Assembly (NCBI GenBank): GCA_964575225.1
Contig: CAZNQW010000010.1
Location: 1-36,520 of the forward strand
DNA length: 36,520 bases
DNA from: CAZNQW01 sp964575225
GTDB taxonomy: Bacteria > Chloroflexota > Anaerolineae > JAAYZQ01
Reading direction: 5' to 3'
Shown: positions 17,027 through 25,267 of the stretch, one piece after another
Position numbering within the stretch: the first letter of the stretch is position 1
Layout: every line of letters begins with the position of its first letter
Translations under genes and position numbers: made by a program
The notes under the pieces: model-generated
The model's database searches: none
Told to the model about the DNA's origin: nothing
The model's input: only the letters and a program-made list of their open reading frames with translations

Positions 17027-18574
17027 TCAGGCATCCTGCCAGCGCAGGATGGGCTCGCGGGCGGCCCGCACCTCGTCCAGCCGGCCCACCGGCGCCGAGT
17101 GAGGCGCCTGGTGAAGCAGCTCGGAATTGGTGATGGCCTCGTCGCGGATGGCGCGCAGGGCCGCAGCAAAGGCATCCAGCGTCTCTTTGCTCTCGGTTTC
17201 GGTCGGCTCGATCATCAGCGCCTCGGGCACGATCAAGGGAAAATAGTAGGTGGGTGGGTGAAAGCCGTAATCGATCAACCGCTTGGCAATGTCCAGGGCA
17301 TGGACGTCGGGCGCTTCGGAAATGATACCCATAGCCACGAACTCGTGCATGTGGGTGCGTTCGTGGGAGATCGGCAGGACCCCCTTGAGCTGGCTTTTCA
17401 GGTAATTGGCGTTCAACACGGCCATCTGACTGGCTTCGCGCAGCCCTTCGCCGCCCAACATGCGGATGTAGGTGTAGGCGCGCAGCAACACGCCAAAGTT
17501 GCCATAGAACGACCGCACCCGCCCGATGGTCTTTTCGGGCACCGCCAGATGGAAGCACAGCGCCTCTTCTTCCTCGTGTCCGTGCTCGTCGGGGGAGCAG
17601 CAGGTGTCGCACCGGCAAGCGCTGCCCTTGCGCAGTTCGACGATGGGGCCCGGCAGGAAGGGCACCAGCTTTTCGCAGACGGCCACCGGGCCCGCGCCGG
17701 GTCCACCCCCGCCGTGGGGCGTGGAGAAGGTCTTGTGCAGGTTAAAGTGCATGACGTCAAAGCCCATTTCGCCCGGCTTGACGATGCCCATAATGGCGTT
17801 CAGGTTAGCCCCATCGCCATATACCAACCCTCCACAGCCGTGGATCATGTCCAGGATTTCCAGGACGTGCTCTTCGAACAGGCCAAGGGTATTGGGATTG
17901 GTCAGCATCAGGCCGCAGACGGTGTCGTCGCACACAGAGCGCAACGCTTCAAGATCGACGTTGCCCCGCTCATCGGAGGGGACCTGGACCACTTCGAGGC
18001 CGCTCATGGCCGTGGTGGCGGGGTTGGTGCCGTGGGCGCTATCGGGCACAATGATCCGCGTCCGCTGCGGCTCGCCCCGATCCAGGTGGTAGGCGCGCAT
18101 CACCAGCACGCCGGTCAGCTCGCCCTGGGCGCCGGCGGCCGGCTGTAAGGTCACCCCGGCAAAGCCGCTGATCTCTTTGAGCGCCTCCTGGAGCTGGTAC
18201 AGGACCATCAGGTTCCCCTGCACCGAGTACACGTCCTGATAGGGGTGGGTGAGCACAAACCCGGGCAGCCGGGCAGCCGCCTCGTTCAGCTTGGGATTGT
18301 ACTTCATGGTGCACGATCCCAGGGGATAAAAGCCCACATCGATGGCCCAGTTGAGTTGGCTGAGCCGCACATAGTGGCGCATCAAGGTCAGCTCGTCCAC
18401 CTCGGGCAGGTCGACCTCCTCGCGCAGCATGGAGGTGGGCGGCAGTTCTGCCTCGGGCACATCCAGGGCCGGCAGGGTCGTGGCCATGCGGCCCGGTTTG
18501 CTCAGCTCATTGAGAAGAGGCTCGGCGCCCGCGCAGCGCACGCCGAAATCTACTTTCATGGTTTGGGGGGTCAT
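17027..18574 (-). CDS. gcvPB: Glycine dehydrogenase (decarboxylating) subunit 2
   Basis: GcvPB, the PLP-binding half of the split glycine decarboxylase (P-protein), which removes CO2 from glycine and passes the aminomethyl group to GcvH. It has 515 residues; the PLP lysine is K281 in 'FNLHKTFSTPHGGGGPG', and 'LGSCTMKYNPKLNE' and 'DSAHGTNPAT' are intact. The ATG at 18574 overlaps the gcvPA stop (ATGA) with GGAGG upstream. Residues about 317-343, just before 'KTIGRVRSFYGNFGV', form an unusual Cys/His/Glu-rich insertion: C320, C322, C325, C326, H331, H333, C340 and H342 with an EEEE run. It resembles a metal-binding loop and is not in the GcvPB proteins I remember. Confidence 0.95.
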   Translation of the reverse strand: MTPQTMKVDFGVRCAGAEPLLNELSKPGRMATTLPALDVPEAELPPTSMLREEVDLPEVDELTLMRHYVRLSQLNWAIDVGFYPLGSCTMKYNPKLNEAAARLPGFVLTHPYQDVYSVQGNLMVLYQLQEALKEISGFAGVTLQPAAGAQGELTGVLVMRAYHLDRGEPQRTRIIVPDSAHGTNPATTAMSGLEVVQVPSDERGNVDLEALRSVCDDTVCGLMLTNPNTLGLFEEHVLEILDMIHGCGGLVYGDGANLNAIMGIVKPGEMGFDVMHFNLHKTFSTPHGGGGPGAGPVAVCEKLVPFLPGPIVELRKGSACRCDTCCSPDEHGHEEEEALCFHLAVPEKTIGRVRSFYGNFGVLLRAYTYIRMLGGEGLREASQMAVLNANYLKSQLKGVLPISHERTHMHEFVAMGIISEAPDVHALDIAKRLIDYGFHPPTYYFPLIVPEALMIEPTETESKETLDAFAAALRAIRDEAITNSELLHQAPHSAPVGRLDEVRAAREPILRWQDA

Positions 18575-19926
18575 GGCGCCACCTCCTGTACAGCTTCGGC
18601 CAGGGCATCCACCAGGGCATCGATCTCTTCGCGGCGAATGACCTCGGTCACGCAGAGCAACATGTGATCTTCCAGGTGAGGATAGTCCCACCCCAGATCG
18701 TACCCGCCGATGATGCCCCATTCGTCCAGCAGATAGTCGTTGATAGCTTTTACCGGCTGGGGGCAGCGGACGACAAACTCGTTAAAGAAGGGGCCGTCAG
18801 CTATCACCTGATACTCTGGCAACTTGCTGATGCGGCTGGCGGCATAATGGGCCTTGTGATAGCAGAGCTCGGCCAGTTTTCGAATGCCGCTCTTACCCAA
18901 GGCCGCCATGTGCACGCTGGCTGCCAGGGCGCACAAGGCTTGGTTGGTGCAGATGTTGGACGTGGCGCGCTCACGGCGGATGTGCTGTTCGCGGGCGGTC
19001 AGGGTCAGCACATAGCCTCGCTTGCCCGCCTCGTCGACGGTCTGTCCCACCAGCCGCCCGGCCATCTTGCGCACGTAGGGCTCGCGGCAAGCGAAAATGC
19101 CCAGGTAGGGCCCGCCAAAGTTCAGGCCATTGCCCAGGGCCTGGCCCTCACCCACGACGATATCGGCGCCATAGTCGCCCGGCGGGCGCAACAGGCCCAG
19201 GCTGATGGGCTGGGCCGCGACCACCAACAATGCCTTGGCGGCGTGTACCTTGTCGGCCAATCCCTCCAGGTTTTCGATCTGTCCGAAAAAGTTGGGGTTT
19301 TGGACGACAAGACAGATGGTGTCATTGTCCAACATGCCGACAAGATCGGCCAGGGTCGCCGTCGGGTCGTCATCGCCGACGATATTCAGGTCCATGCCCT
19401 GCGTGTAGGTGCGTACGACGGCTCGGTATTCGGGATGCACGGCCGGGGATAGGATCACCTTTTTGCGCTTGCCACGGACCACGTTATAGGCCGTGATCAC
19501 GGCTTCGGCGGTCGCCGTAGCCCCATCATAGTGAGAGGCGTTGGCCACATCCATCCCTGTCAGGGCGCAGATCATGCTCTGGTATTCAAAGACGCTCTGC
19601 AAGGTACCCTGGCTGATTTCGGGCTGGTAGGGGGTATAGGCGGTGTAGAACTCGGAGCGGCTCAGGACCTGATCCACGATACGCGGCACATAGTGCTGGT
19701 AGGCGCCGGCCCCCAAAAAGCAGGCAAAGTGACCGGTGTCCAGGTTCTCTTCGCTGATGGCCTGAAGCCCCGTCAGAATCTCCATTTCGGACAGAGGTTC
19801 GGGCAGGTTGAGGCCTGGAAAACGATAGGCCTCTGGCACGCCGTCAAACAGGTCTTCGACCCGCTCGACGCCGATGGCTGCCAGCATCTCGGCCCGATCC
19901 GCCTCGGTGTGCGGAACGTAACTCAT
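18571..19926 (-). CDS. gcvPA: Glycine dehydrogenase (decarboxylating) subunit 1
   Basis: GcvPA, the N-terminal half of the split P-protein, forming the heterotetramer with GcvPB. The 451 residues start with 'SYVPHTEADRAEMLAAIGV' and contain 'CFLGAGAYQHYVPRIVDQ', 'YTPYQPEISQGTLQSVFEYQSMI' and 'DVANASHYDGATATAEA', all diagnostic. GAGGAG stands just before the ATG. It overlaps gcvPB by ATGA and follows gcvH after a 97-base gap that holds an 18-bp palindrome. Confidence 0.97.
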   Translation of the reverse strand: MSYVPHTEADRAEMLAAIGVERVEDLFDGVPEAYRFPGLNLPEPLSEMEILTGLQAISEENLDTGHFACFLGAGAYQHYVPRIVDQVLSRSEFYTAYTPYQPEISQGTLQSVFEYQSMICALTGMDVANASHYDGATATAEAVITAYNVVRGKRKKVILSPAVHPEYRAVVRTYTQGMDLNIVGDDDPTATLADLVGMLDNDTICLVVQNPNFFGQIENLEGLADKVHAAKALLVVAAQPISLGLLRPPGDYGADIVVGEGQALGNGLNFGGPYLGIFACREPYVRKMAGRLVGQTVDEAGKRGYVLTLTAREQHIRRERATSNICTNQALCALAASVHMAALGKSGIRKLAELCYHKAHYAASRISKLPEYQVIADGPFFNEFVVRCPQPVKAINDYLLDEWGIIGGYDLGWDYPHLEDHMLLCVTEVIRREEIDALVDALAEAVQEVAP

Positions 19927-19958
19927 AGTCTCCTCCCACAGCGAACGACGTCGGGGGT

Positions 19959-19976
19959 CAGCGGGCCGGCCCGCTG
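19959..19976. repeat. 18-bp perfect palindrome between gcvH and gcvPA
   Basis: CAGCGGGCC followed at once by its reverse complement GGCCCGCTG. As RNA the middle bases would form the loop of a 7-bp GC stem. It sits in the only sizable gap within the gcv transcript, about 33 bases before the gcvPA start. It could be a processing or attenuation hairpin, or a dimeric protein site. Confidence 0.4.
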
Positions 19977-20023
19977 TTCAGTGCGGGCCGCCAGACCCCA
20001 CACGCCGGTCGATTGTTTTGGCG

Positions 20024-20410
20024 TTAGCTTTCTTGCTCGACCATCGCCTGATAGGCTTGAACATCCATTAGGTCATCGAGTTGCGCGGGAACGGCAATGG
20101 CGATACGCGCGAACCAGGCTTCGCCAAAGGGATCCTGATTGACCAGTTCAGGCGTGTCTTCCAGCGCCTCGTTGATCTCCAGGATCTCGCCATCCACGGG
20201 CATGTACACGTCCGAGGCGGCCTTGACCGATTCCACAGTGGCAAGGACATCGCCCTGTTGGAAGGTGTCGCCCACCTCGGGCAGCTCGACATAGACTACG
20301 TCAGAGAGCTGATCCTGGGCAAAGTCGCTGATGCCAATGACGCCCTCATCACCTTCCACCCGAATCCATTCATGCTCTTTGTCATACTTGCAGGTGGGAT
20401 CGAATTTCAT
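20024..20410 (-). CDS. gcvH: Glycine cleavage system H protein
   Basis: GcvH, the lipoyl-carrying shuttle between the P, T and L proteins. It has 128 residues, normal for the family. The lipoylated lysine is K63 in 'ATVESVKAASDVYMP', and 'YDKEHEWIRVEGDEGVIGISDFAQ' at the N-terminus and 'NEALEDTPELVNQDPFGEAWF' are classical. It is the first gene of the gcv transcript and has its own promoter. The radical SAM gene directly upstream may concern its lipoylation. No gcvT lies in the window, so the T protein must be elsewhere. Confidence 0.97.
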   Translation of the reverse strand: MKFDPTCKYDKEHEWIRVEGDEGVIGISDFAQDQLSDVVYVELPEVGDTFQQGDVLATVESVKAASDVYMPVDGEILEINEALEDTPELVNQDPFGEAWFARIAIAVPAQLDDLMDVQAYQAMVEQES

Positions 20411-20485
20411 GTTCTTCCTTGAACCTCCCTTTCTTCTTGGTTATCATCGACTGCCGGTCTGGGCCGGACAGAAAAGACGATTTCT

Positions 20486-20514
20486 ATTGTAGCATCAAAT
20501 GTCGTGCCTGACAA
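20486..20514 (-). promoter_or_regulatory. Promoter of the gcvH-gcvPA-gcvPB operon
   Basis: On the minus strand: TTGTCA (20514-20509), 17-base spacer, TACAAT (20491-20486), with TGC before the -10 box. The leader is about 70 bases, too short for a tandem glycine riboswitch, and no aptamer motif was seen. Confidence 0.75.
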
Positions 20515-20524
20515 AGATCCCAGG

Positions 20525-21379
20525 TCACAGCACACAGCATTCGCGCATCTGGTGAACGCTTAGCCCCAGATCGTCGGCCATCTTGCGGGCCGCGCGAGAG
20601 GGACTGACCATCACGTTGACCCCTGCCCGAATCGCCAGGGGATCGAGTTCTTCGCGGTAGCGTCCCTTGGGCCTCATGCACCCCAGATACAGCGTTGTCT
20701 CTGGGAACCGGATCCGGGCTTCGGCGATCAGATCGACGACGGCGGACACCGGTGTTGGCTGCCGGTCGGCGTATCGTGTGCCGGGGGTGGGGATGAGGAC
20801 CAAGATCACTAGTCCATCCACCCCGAGCCTTTGTAGGTGTTCAAAGGCGCGCAGTTCGTGCCCCAATTCCCCACCTCTCAGGCCGATGGTCACGTGGGGC
20901 AGGGTGCGCGCATGGCGCCGCAGGATCTTGTAGGTTTCAACGTAATCCTCGACCGATCGATCCAAGCCATAAACCTCGTGGATGGTGGCGTCGTCGCCCA
21001 CAAAATCAAAGGACACCACGTCCACCAAGGGAGCGATGGTTGCCATCTCGGTCTCGCTGACAAAGCCCACGTGCCAGTTCATCGACCGACCCTGCCGCCA
21101 GGCGCGAACCCGATCCAGGTGGGCCAGCACCGGCACTCGCCCCTGGGGATCGCAACCGCCCGAGATCAGGCAACTGGTCGATCCGTTGGGTTCCACCTCC
21201 CAGATCGCTTTCATACCGGAAAGGTAATGGCCTCCACAGTGGGCGCAGTTCAGGGCACACTGGAGCCCTGTCAGGCTCAGCACTGCTGTGTCGAGCGGGT
21301 AGGACCAGGTAACCTCGTCCGGGAAATTTGCGCGCCGTATGGTCCAGGCGCGCTCTAATTTTTCGGTGAGTTCGTCCAT
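20525..21379 (-). CDS. Radical SAM protein, COG1856/LipS1-like
   Basis: A 284-residue radical SAM enzyme. The iron-sulfur cysteines are C41, C45 and C48 (CALNCAHCGG). Other Cys are C70 and C76 ('SCLISGGCDPQGR'), C234 ('LGCMRPKG') and the terminal pair C281-C282 (ECCVL), which may hold an auxiliary cluster. The pattern 'GLQCALNCAHCGGHYL ... LISGGC ... VSFDFVGDD ... PHVTIGLRGGE ... IPTPGT ... LGCMRP ... ECCVL' matches my memory of the biotin-synthase-like COG1856 family, which includes archaeal lipoyl synthase subunit LipS1. Its neighbour gcvH encodes a lipoylated protein. The start at 21379 coincides with the predicted transcription start. A LipS1 role is an inference; no LipS2 is in the window. 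Confidence 0.72.
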   Translation of the reverse strand: MDELTEKLERAWTIRRANFPDEVTWSYPLDTAVLSLTGLQCALNCAHCGGHYLSGMKAIWEVEPNGSTSCLISGGCDPQGRVPVLAHLDRVRAWRQGRSMNWHVGFVSETEMATIAPLVDVVSFDFVGDDATIHEVYGLDRSVEDYVETYKILRRHARTLPHVTIGLRGGELGHELRAFEHLQRLGVDGLVILVLIPTPGTRYADRQPTPVSAVVDLIAEARIRFPETTLYLGCMRPKGRYREELDPLAIRAGVNVMVSPSRAARKMADDLGLSVHQMRECCVL

Positions 21380-21385
21380 ACATTC

Positions 21386-21414
21386 AGTATAACAAGGAAC
21401 GGGCCAGGGTGCAA
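21386..21414 (-). promoter_or_regulatory. Leaderless promoter of the radical SAM gene
   Basis: On the minus strand: TTGCAC (21414-21409), 17-base spacer, TATACT (21391-21386) with TGT before it. The usual start, seven bases after the -10 box, falls exactly on the A of the ATG at 21379, so the message should have no 5' leader. It fits entirely in the gap after the DUF4129 gene. Confidence 0.72.
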
Positions 21415-21419
21415 CCTCG

Positions 21420-23000
21420 TTACCCTTTGAATCGCGCCCGCAGCGCGGCCCGCAACCGATGCCAGAAGGTTTTGGCCACTTGAGCATCCTCCGCTTGGAG
21501 GGGCTTGGCGCTGTAGCGGGCCTCGAGAAAGGCATCGGTCAGCCCGCTCAGATCGGGCTCCAGATCGGGGAATTGGAGATCCAGGCTGCGGCGATATTCC
21601 AGGGGCGTCTGGTTGGGATTTCGGGCCTGCCCGGCCTGGGCTGCGCGGCGCACGGTCGACAGATAGAAATAGCGGATCTGTTCGCGGGCGGGCAACCGTC
21701 CCGGGAAAAGAAACCGGCGGGCTGGAGCCTCCTGGGCAATCGATGCGCGCTCCTTCTGTCTCTGCTGGCGGCGACCCTGGATTTCGCCGCGCCAATGCCG
21801 CCACTGGCGCCACAGGTCTCGCAACCAGGCCAGAACCCGTCCCCACCACGGCATGTCGGCCTCTGTGAGGGGCAGCGCCTCAAATCGATCCTTGAAAAAC
21901 CGCACCACGGCATAGCCGGCAATGGCTGCGATCACGACCCAGAAGAGAGCCGAGAGCAGAGCCTCGAGAAAGCCGGGACCCGCGGCCTGGGCTGCTTGCG
22001 GGACCAGCGCGGCATCGGGCTGAGGCGTGGGCGGCGGCGTAGGCGTTTCCATGTTCGGGAACAGAAACGTCAAGGGCCAGGAAATCAAAACGAGGAGCGC
22101 ATAATACAGAAAGGCCAGAATGTTGACCACAATGGATAGCACGCCCAGAAAGGCCTGGAGGGGCCCCATGGAATAGAACGTGGGCAGCCCCACGGAAATC
22201 AGCGCCACGAGGACCAAAAAGAGACTGACCCAGAGCAGCCAGCGCCGCACAATGCCCTTCTGAACGGGCAGCCGCTGCATCTGCCAGCGGATCTGCAACG
22301 TGCCGAAATGCCCCTGGCCCAGCAAGCCGAGTCCCAGCACAAAGTAGATCAGCATGGGCAGGGCCAAGACCCGGTCCAAGGCCCCCATCACATACAGGAG
22401 GACCGAAGCCAGCAACATCCCGATTCCGCCCCAGGCAAATAGCTCTGCCAGGGAATCTAGTACGTGATGGCGGTCGCTGAGGGGGTGGGGCCGGGTCAGC
22501 CACAGGTAATAGGCAATGGAGGTCTTGTCCTCAGGCGGCTCGGGGATCTCTTCTTTTACATCCAGTTGCATCGCGATGCGGGCGACGCTCTGCGCCCCGA
22601 GCCAAAACAGCACAAACACAAAGCTCAGGATAGAGTCCGTGGGCGTCAGGAGAGGGTCCTGGCCCGCGATCCAGGCCTGCACCTGCGTCCAAAAAGCCTC
22701 AAAGCCCTGGATCAGGTGCCCTGCCAGCTTGAGCAGCACCAGCAGGATCAGTACCTCGGACGCCCGCGAAACCCAATAGCTGTAATCGGTGATGCGCCGC
22801 TTCCGAAGAAGGCGCTCAGAGAGAATGCCCTCCAGTGCGGCGAAAAAAGCCAAGAGTAAGAAGTAATCGCCTTGCCATCCACTCATCATCCGCTCCAGCA
22901 GGGCGACCACCGGCGCCAGCAAGCAGACCAGCATCAGCGCGATCAAAACGGGTCGCAACAGGTTTTCCACCCAAGCCCACTGAGAGGGGTTCTTGTTCAT
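21420..23000 (-). CDS. Multi-pass membrane protein with DUF4129 C-terminus
   Basis: A 526-residue membrane protein. Roughly nine hydrophobic segments occupy residues 15-360, then a Pro/Thr linker ('PTPPPTPQPD'), one more helix (about 385-408) and a cytoplasmic DUF4129-type domain at the end ('RYFYLSTVRRAAQAG', 'TPLEYRRSLDLQFPDL', 'LTDAFLEARYS'). DUF4129 often follows a transglutaminase domain in MoxR/DUF58 loci; no transglutaminase domain is seen here. It overlaps the DUF58 stop (ATGA at 22997-23000), so the genes are coupled. A role in envelope or protein maturation with MoxR is inferred from family context only. Confidence 0.75.
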   Translation of the reverse strand: MNKNPSQWAWVENLLRPVLIALMLVCLLAPVVALLERMMSGWQGDYFLLLAFFAALEGILSERLLRKRRITDYSYWVSRASEVLILLVLLKLAGHLIQGFEAFWTQVQAWIAGQDPLLTPTDSILSFVFVLFWLGAQSVARIAMQLDVKEEIPEPPEDKTSIAYYLWLTRPHPLSDRHHVLDSLAELFAWGGIGMLLASVLLYVMGALDRVLALPMLIYFVLGLGLLGQGHFGTLQIRWQMQRLPVQKGIVRRWLLWVSLFLVLVALISVGLPTFYSMGPLQAFLGVLSIVVNILAFLYYALLVLISWPLTFLFPNMETPTPPPTPQPDAALVPQAAQAAGPGFLEALLSALFWVVIAAIAGYAVVRFFKDRFEALPLTEADMPWWGRVLAWLRDLWRQWRHWRGEIQGRRQQRQKERASIAQEAPARRFLFPGRLPAREQIRYFYLSTVRRAAQAGQARNPNQTPLEYRRSLDLQFPDLEPDLSGLTDAFLEARYSAKPLQAEDAQVAKTFWHRLRAALRARFKG

Positions 23001-24208
23001 CGCCAGATGTCCAAATCGCGCTCGCTCCAGATCCGAACAGCCTGGACGCCGATCTGCTCTGCCCGCCGTGCCACTGAATCGAACCCCGGCTGAGGATCGG
23101 TCAGAACCAGCACGACGAACAGGCCCCGACGCCGCAGGGCCAACAGCGTGTCCAACAAGCCGGGCGCCTCGGTGGCTGTGATGGCAACCACCGTGCTGCC
23201 CCACGGCAGCCCGAGGCTCTGTTGGCTCAGAATTTGTACAAAGGGCGCTGTCCCTTCCTCCGAAGAGACGCCGATGCGAGCCAGCAAATCCAGGATGTGC
23301 AGCAGGTGCTCGCGGCCCTTTCGCGGCGAAAGAGAGGGCATTTTGCCCAAAGGCTTGGCGGCCGACCCGGCATCATCGAGGGGATCGCAGCCGTTGGTGA
23401 CCAATCCGACGGCTTGTCGTTTCTCGGTCAGATGCACTGCCAGGGAGGAAGCCACGGTAATGCCCAGTTCCGTGGCCTGAAACCGAGATCGCTGCGAATA
23501 GTCATCCAGCCGCAGGTTCAAAAAGATCGCGGTTTGCAACGAGATCGCCGGTTCATAGCGGCGCACCTGATACGCGCCTACCCGAGCGCTGGTCTTCCAA
23601 TCGATCCTGTGGAGTGGATCGCCGGGCTGGTAGGCGCGTACCCCGTGGATGCGGGTCGGATCCTCAAAGAGGCGATCGCGGCTGGGCAGTGTGCCAAAGG
23701 GGGACTGGGAGGGAAGGCCTAGCGTCCGCAGGGCCACGATCTTGGGGTAGACGATGAGAAAGTCATCGCTATTGTACCGGTGTTCGTAGCTGGCCGAACC
23801 CAGCAGGTCGCCGCCCAGAACGTCAAAGGGCCCCAGGCGGTAATACCCCCGCCGATGACCGATCAGGGTGTAGCGCAGCGTCAGTCGCTCGCGGGGCAGC
23901 AGCGAGAGGACCTGGCGGAAGGCAGGGCCTGGATTGATCTCGGCGGGCACGCCGTCGCTGATCTGAAGCCACAGCACCGGTAGCCAGCCCCGATTGTGAA
24001 CGTCCACCTGGATGGGGAGAGACTCGCCCAAGAAGACCCGCTGTTCGTGGTGGCGCTGGAGCTGCACAGCCGCCACCGAGCGCCGCGCCCAGAACCTTCC
24101 CACGAAATAGATGCCAAAGAGGGCGTAGAGCAGGAAAAAGAAATAGTCCACCCGCGTGAAAAGGGCAGCCGCCAGGAGCGCTATAAAGAGCGAAAGAAGT
24201 CGGTTCAT
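22997..24208 (-). CDS. DUF58-domain membrane protein (MoxR partner)
   Basis: A 403-residue DUF58 protein, typically paired with a MoxR AAA+ ATPase. Two hydrophobic helices at about 4-40 anchor it. A beta-rich stretch follows ('VQLQRHHEQRVFLGESLPIQVDVHNRG'), then the hallmark DUF58 segment 'RDRLFEDPTRIHGVRAYQPGDPLHRIDWKTSAR' near 190-225, and a VWA-like C-terminal domain. It starts 19 bases after moxR and overlaps the DUF4129 gene by four bases. The molecular role of this trio is still unproven; MoxR proteins act as chaperones that insert metals or assemble complexes in some bacteria. Confidence 0.85.
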   Translation of the reverse strand: MNRLLSLFIALLAAALFTRVDYFFFLLYALFGIYFVGRFWARRSVAAVQLQRHHEQRVFLGESLPIQVDVHNRGWLPVLWLQISDGVPAEINPGPAFRQVLSLLPRERLTLRYTLIGHRRGYYRLGPFDVLGGDLLGSASYEHRYNSDDFLIVYPKIVALRTLGLPSQSPFGTLPSRDRLFEDPTRIHGVRAYQPGDPLHRIDWKTSARVGAYQVRRYEPAISLQTAIFLNLRLDDYSQRSRFQATELGITVASSLAVHLTEKRQAVGLVTNGCDPLDDAGSAAKPLGKMPSLSPRKGREHLLHILDLLARIGVSSEEGTAPFVQILSQQSLGLPWGSTVVAITATEAPGLLDTLLALRRRGLFVVLVLTDPQPGFDSVARRAEQIGVQAVRIWSERDLDIWR

Positions 24209-24227
24209 CTTCCTTCGCGCCCCGCTC

Positions 24228-25181
24228 TCAGGTCAGGGTGCCGATGTGGAGAGGGGTGGCTTCCAAAATGCCGGCCATGATCCGCTCCGCCGAATAGCCC
24301 CGCAGCGCACTCTCGGGCCGCACAATCAAACGGTGAACCAGGGTCGGCACTGCCATCTCTTTGACGTCGTCAGGCAGCACGAAATCCCGCCCGCGCAGAG
24401 CCGCCAGCGCTTGGGTCGCTTTGAACAGGGCCAGACTCCCCCTGGGACTGGCGCCCAGGGCTAGGTCCGCATGGGTGCGCGTCGCGTGTATCAGGCTGAC
24501 GATATAGTCGCGCACCGTATCGTCGATGTGCACGTCCCACACATGGCGTTGCAGATCGAGCAACTGTGCGCCGTCCACCGCCTGCGCCACGTGGAAAATG
24601 GGGTGCTCCCGCTGCAGATTCAGCAGGATCTGGTTCTCATCCTCCCGCGAGGGGTAGCCGATGGACAACTTGAGCAAAAAGCGGTCGAGCTGGGCCTCGG
24701 GCAGGGGGAAGGTGCCTTCGTACTCGATGGGGTTCTGGGTAGCCATCACCAGAAACGGGCGATTCAGCCGATGCGTCACTCCGTCCAGCGTGATCTGGCC
24801 TTCGGCCATGCATTCCAACAGAGCGCTCTGGGTGCGGGGGGTGGCCCGGTTGATCTCGTCGGCGAGCAAGATGTGCGAAAAGGCGGGCCCAGGACGGAAC
24901 TCAAATTCGTTGGAGCGCTGGTTATAGATCGAGACGCCGGTGATATCATTGGGCAGTAGATCGGGCGTACACTGCAACCGCTTGAAGCTCAATCCCAGTG
25001 AAGCAGCGATGGCCCGGGCCAGCATCGTCTTGCCGGTGCCCGGTACATCTTCCAGGAGGATGTGCCCCTCGCACAGCAACGCAACCAGAACTTTCTCGAT
25101 GACCGGCCGCTTGCCGACAATTACCCGTTCGACGCTTTCGGTCACACTCTGGGCAAATTGCTGCACATCCCTTGGGTTCAT
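24228..25181 (-). CDS. MoxR-family AAA+ ATPase (first copy)
   Basis: A 317-residue MoxR/RavA-type AAA+ ATPase, thought to remodel or assemble protein complexes using ATP. It has Walker A 'GTGKTMLARA', Walker B 'ILLADEINRATPRTQSALLECM', sensor 1 'MATQNPIEYEGTFPLPEAQLDRFLL' and the sensor-2 region 'GASPRGSLALFKATQALAAL'. It heads the moxR-DUF58-DUF4129 transcript, with GAGGAG before the ATG. A paralogue lies at 27857-28810. Confidence 0.95.
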   Translation of the reverse strand: MNPRDVQQFAQSVTESVERVIVGKRPVIEKVLVALLCEGHILLEDVPGTGKTMLARAIAASLGLSFKRLQCTPDLLPNDITGVSIYNQRSNEFEFRPGPAFSHILLADEINRATPRTQSALLECMAEGQITLDGVTHRLNRPFLVMATQNPIEYEGTFPLPEAQLDRFLLKLSIGYPSREDENQILLNLQREHPIFHVAQAVDGAQLLDLQRHVWDVHIDDTVRDYIVSLIHATRTHADLALGASPRGSLALFKATQALAALRGRDFVLPDDVKEMAVPTLVHRLIVRPESALRGYSAERIMAGILEATPLHIGTLT

Positions 25182-25207
25182 TCTTTGCTCCTCTTTTTGT
25201 TACGGCC

Positions 25208-25237
25208 ATTGTACCTCAAGACAAAGGGCACTGTCAA
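25208..25237 (-). promoter_or_regulatory. Promoter of the moxR-DUF58-DUF4129 operon
   Basis: On the minus strand: consensus TTGACA (25237-25232), 18-base spacer, TACAAT (25213-25208). The predicted start is near 25201, about 20 bases before the ATG, which leaves room for the GAGGAG ribosome site. Confidence 0.72.
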
Positions 25238-25267
25238 CCCACAATCCACGCCGATAGTTTATACAAG

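Noticed and set aside
16172..18148. 658-codon plus-strand frame over coaX and gcvPB
   Set aside because: It is antisense to two clear enzymes and crosses the terminator and promoter between them. Its composition is typical of a GC-bias shadow.
20411..20514. Glycine riboswitch before gcvH
   Set aside because: The leader is only about 70 bases and contains none of the tandem aptamer motifs.
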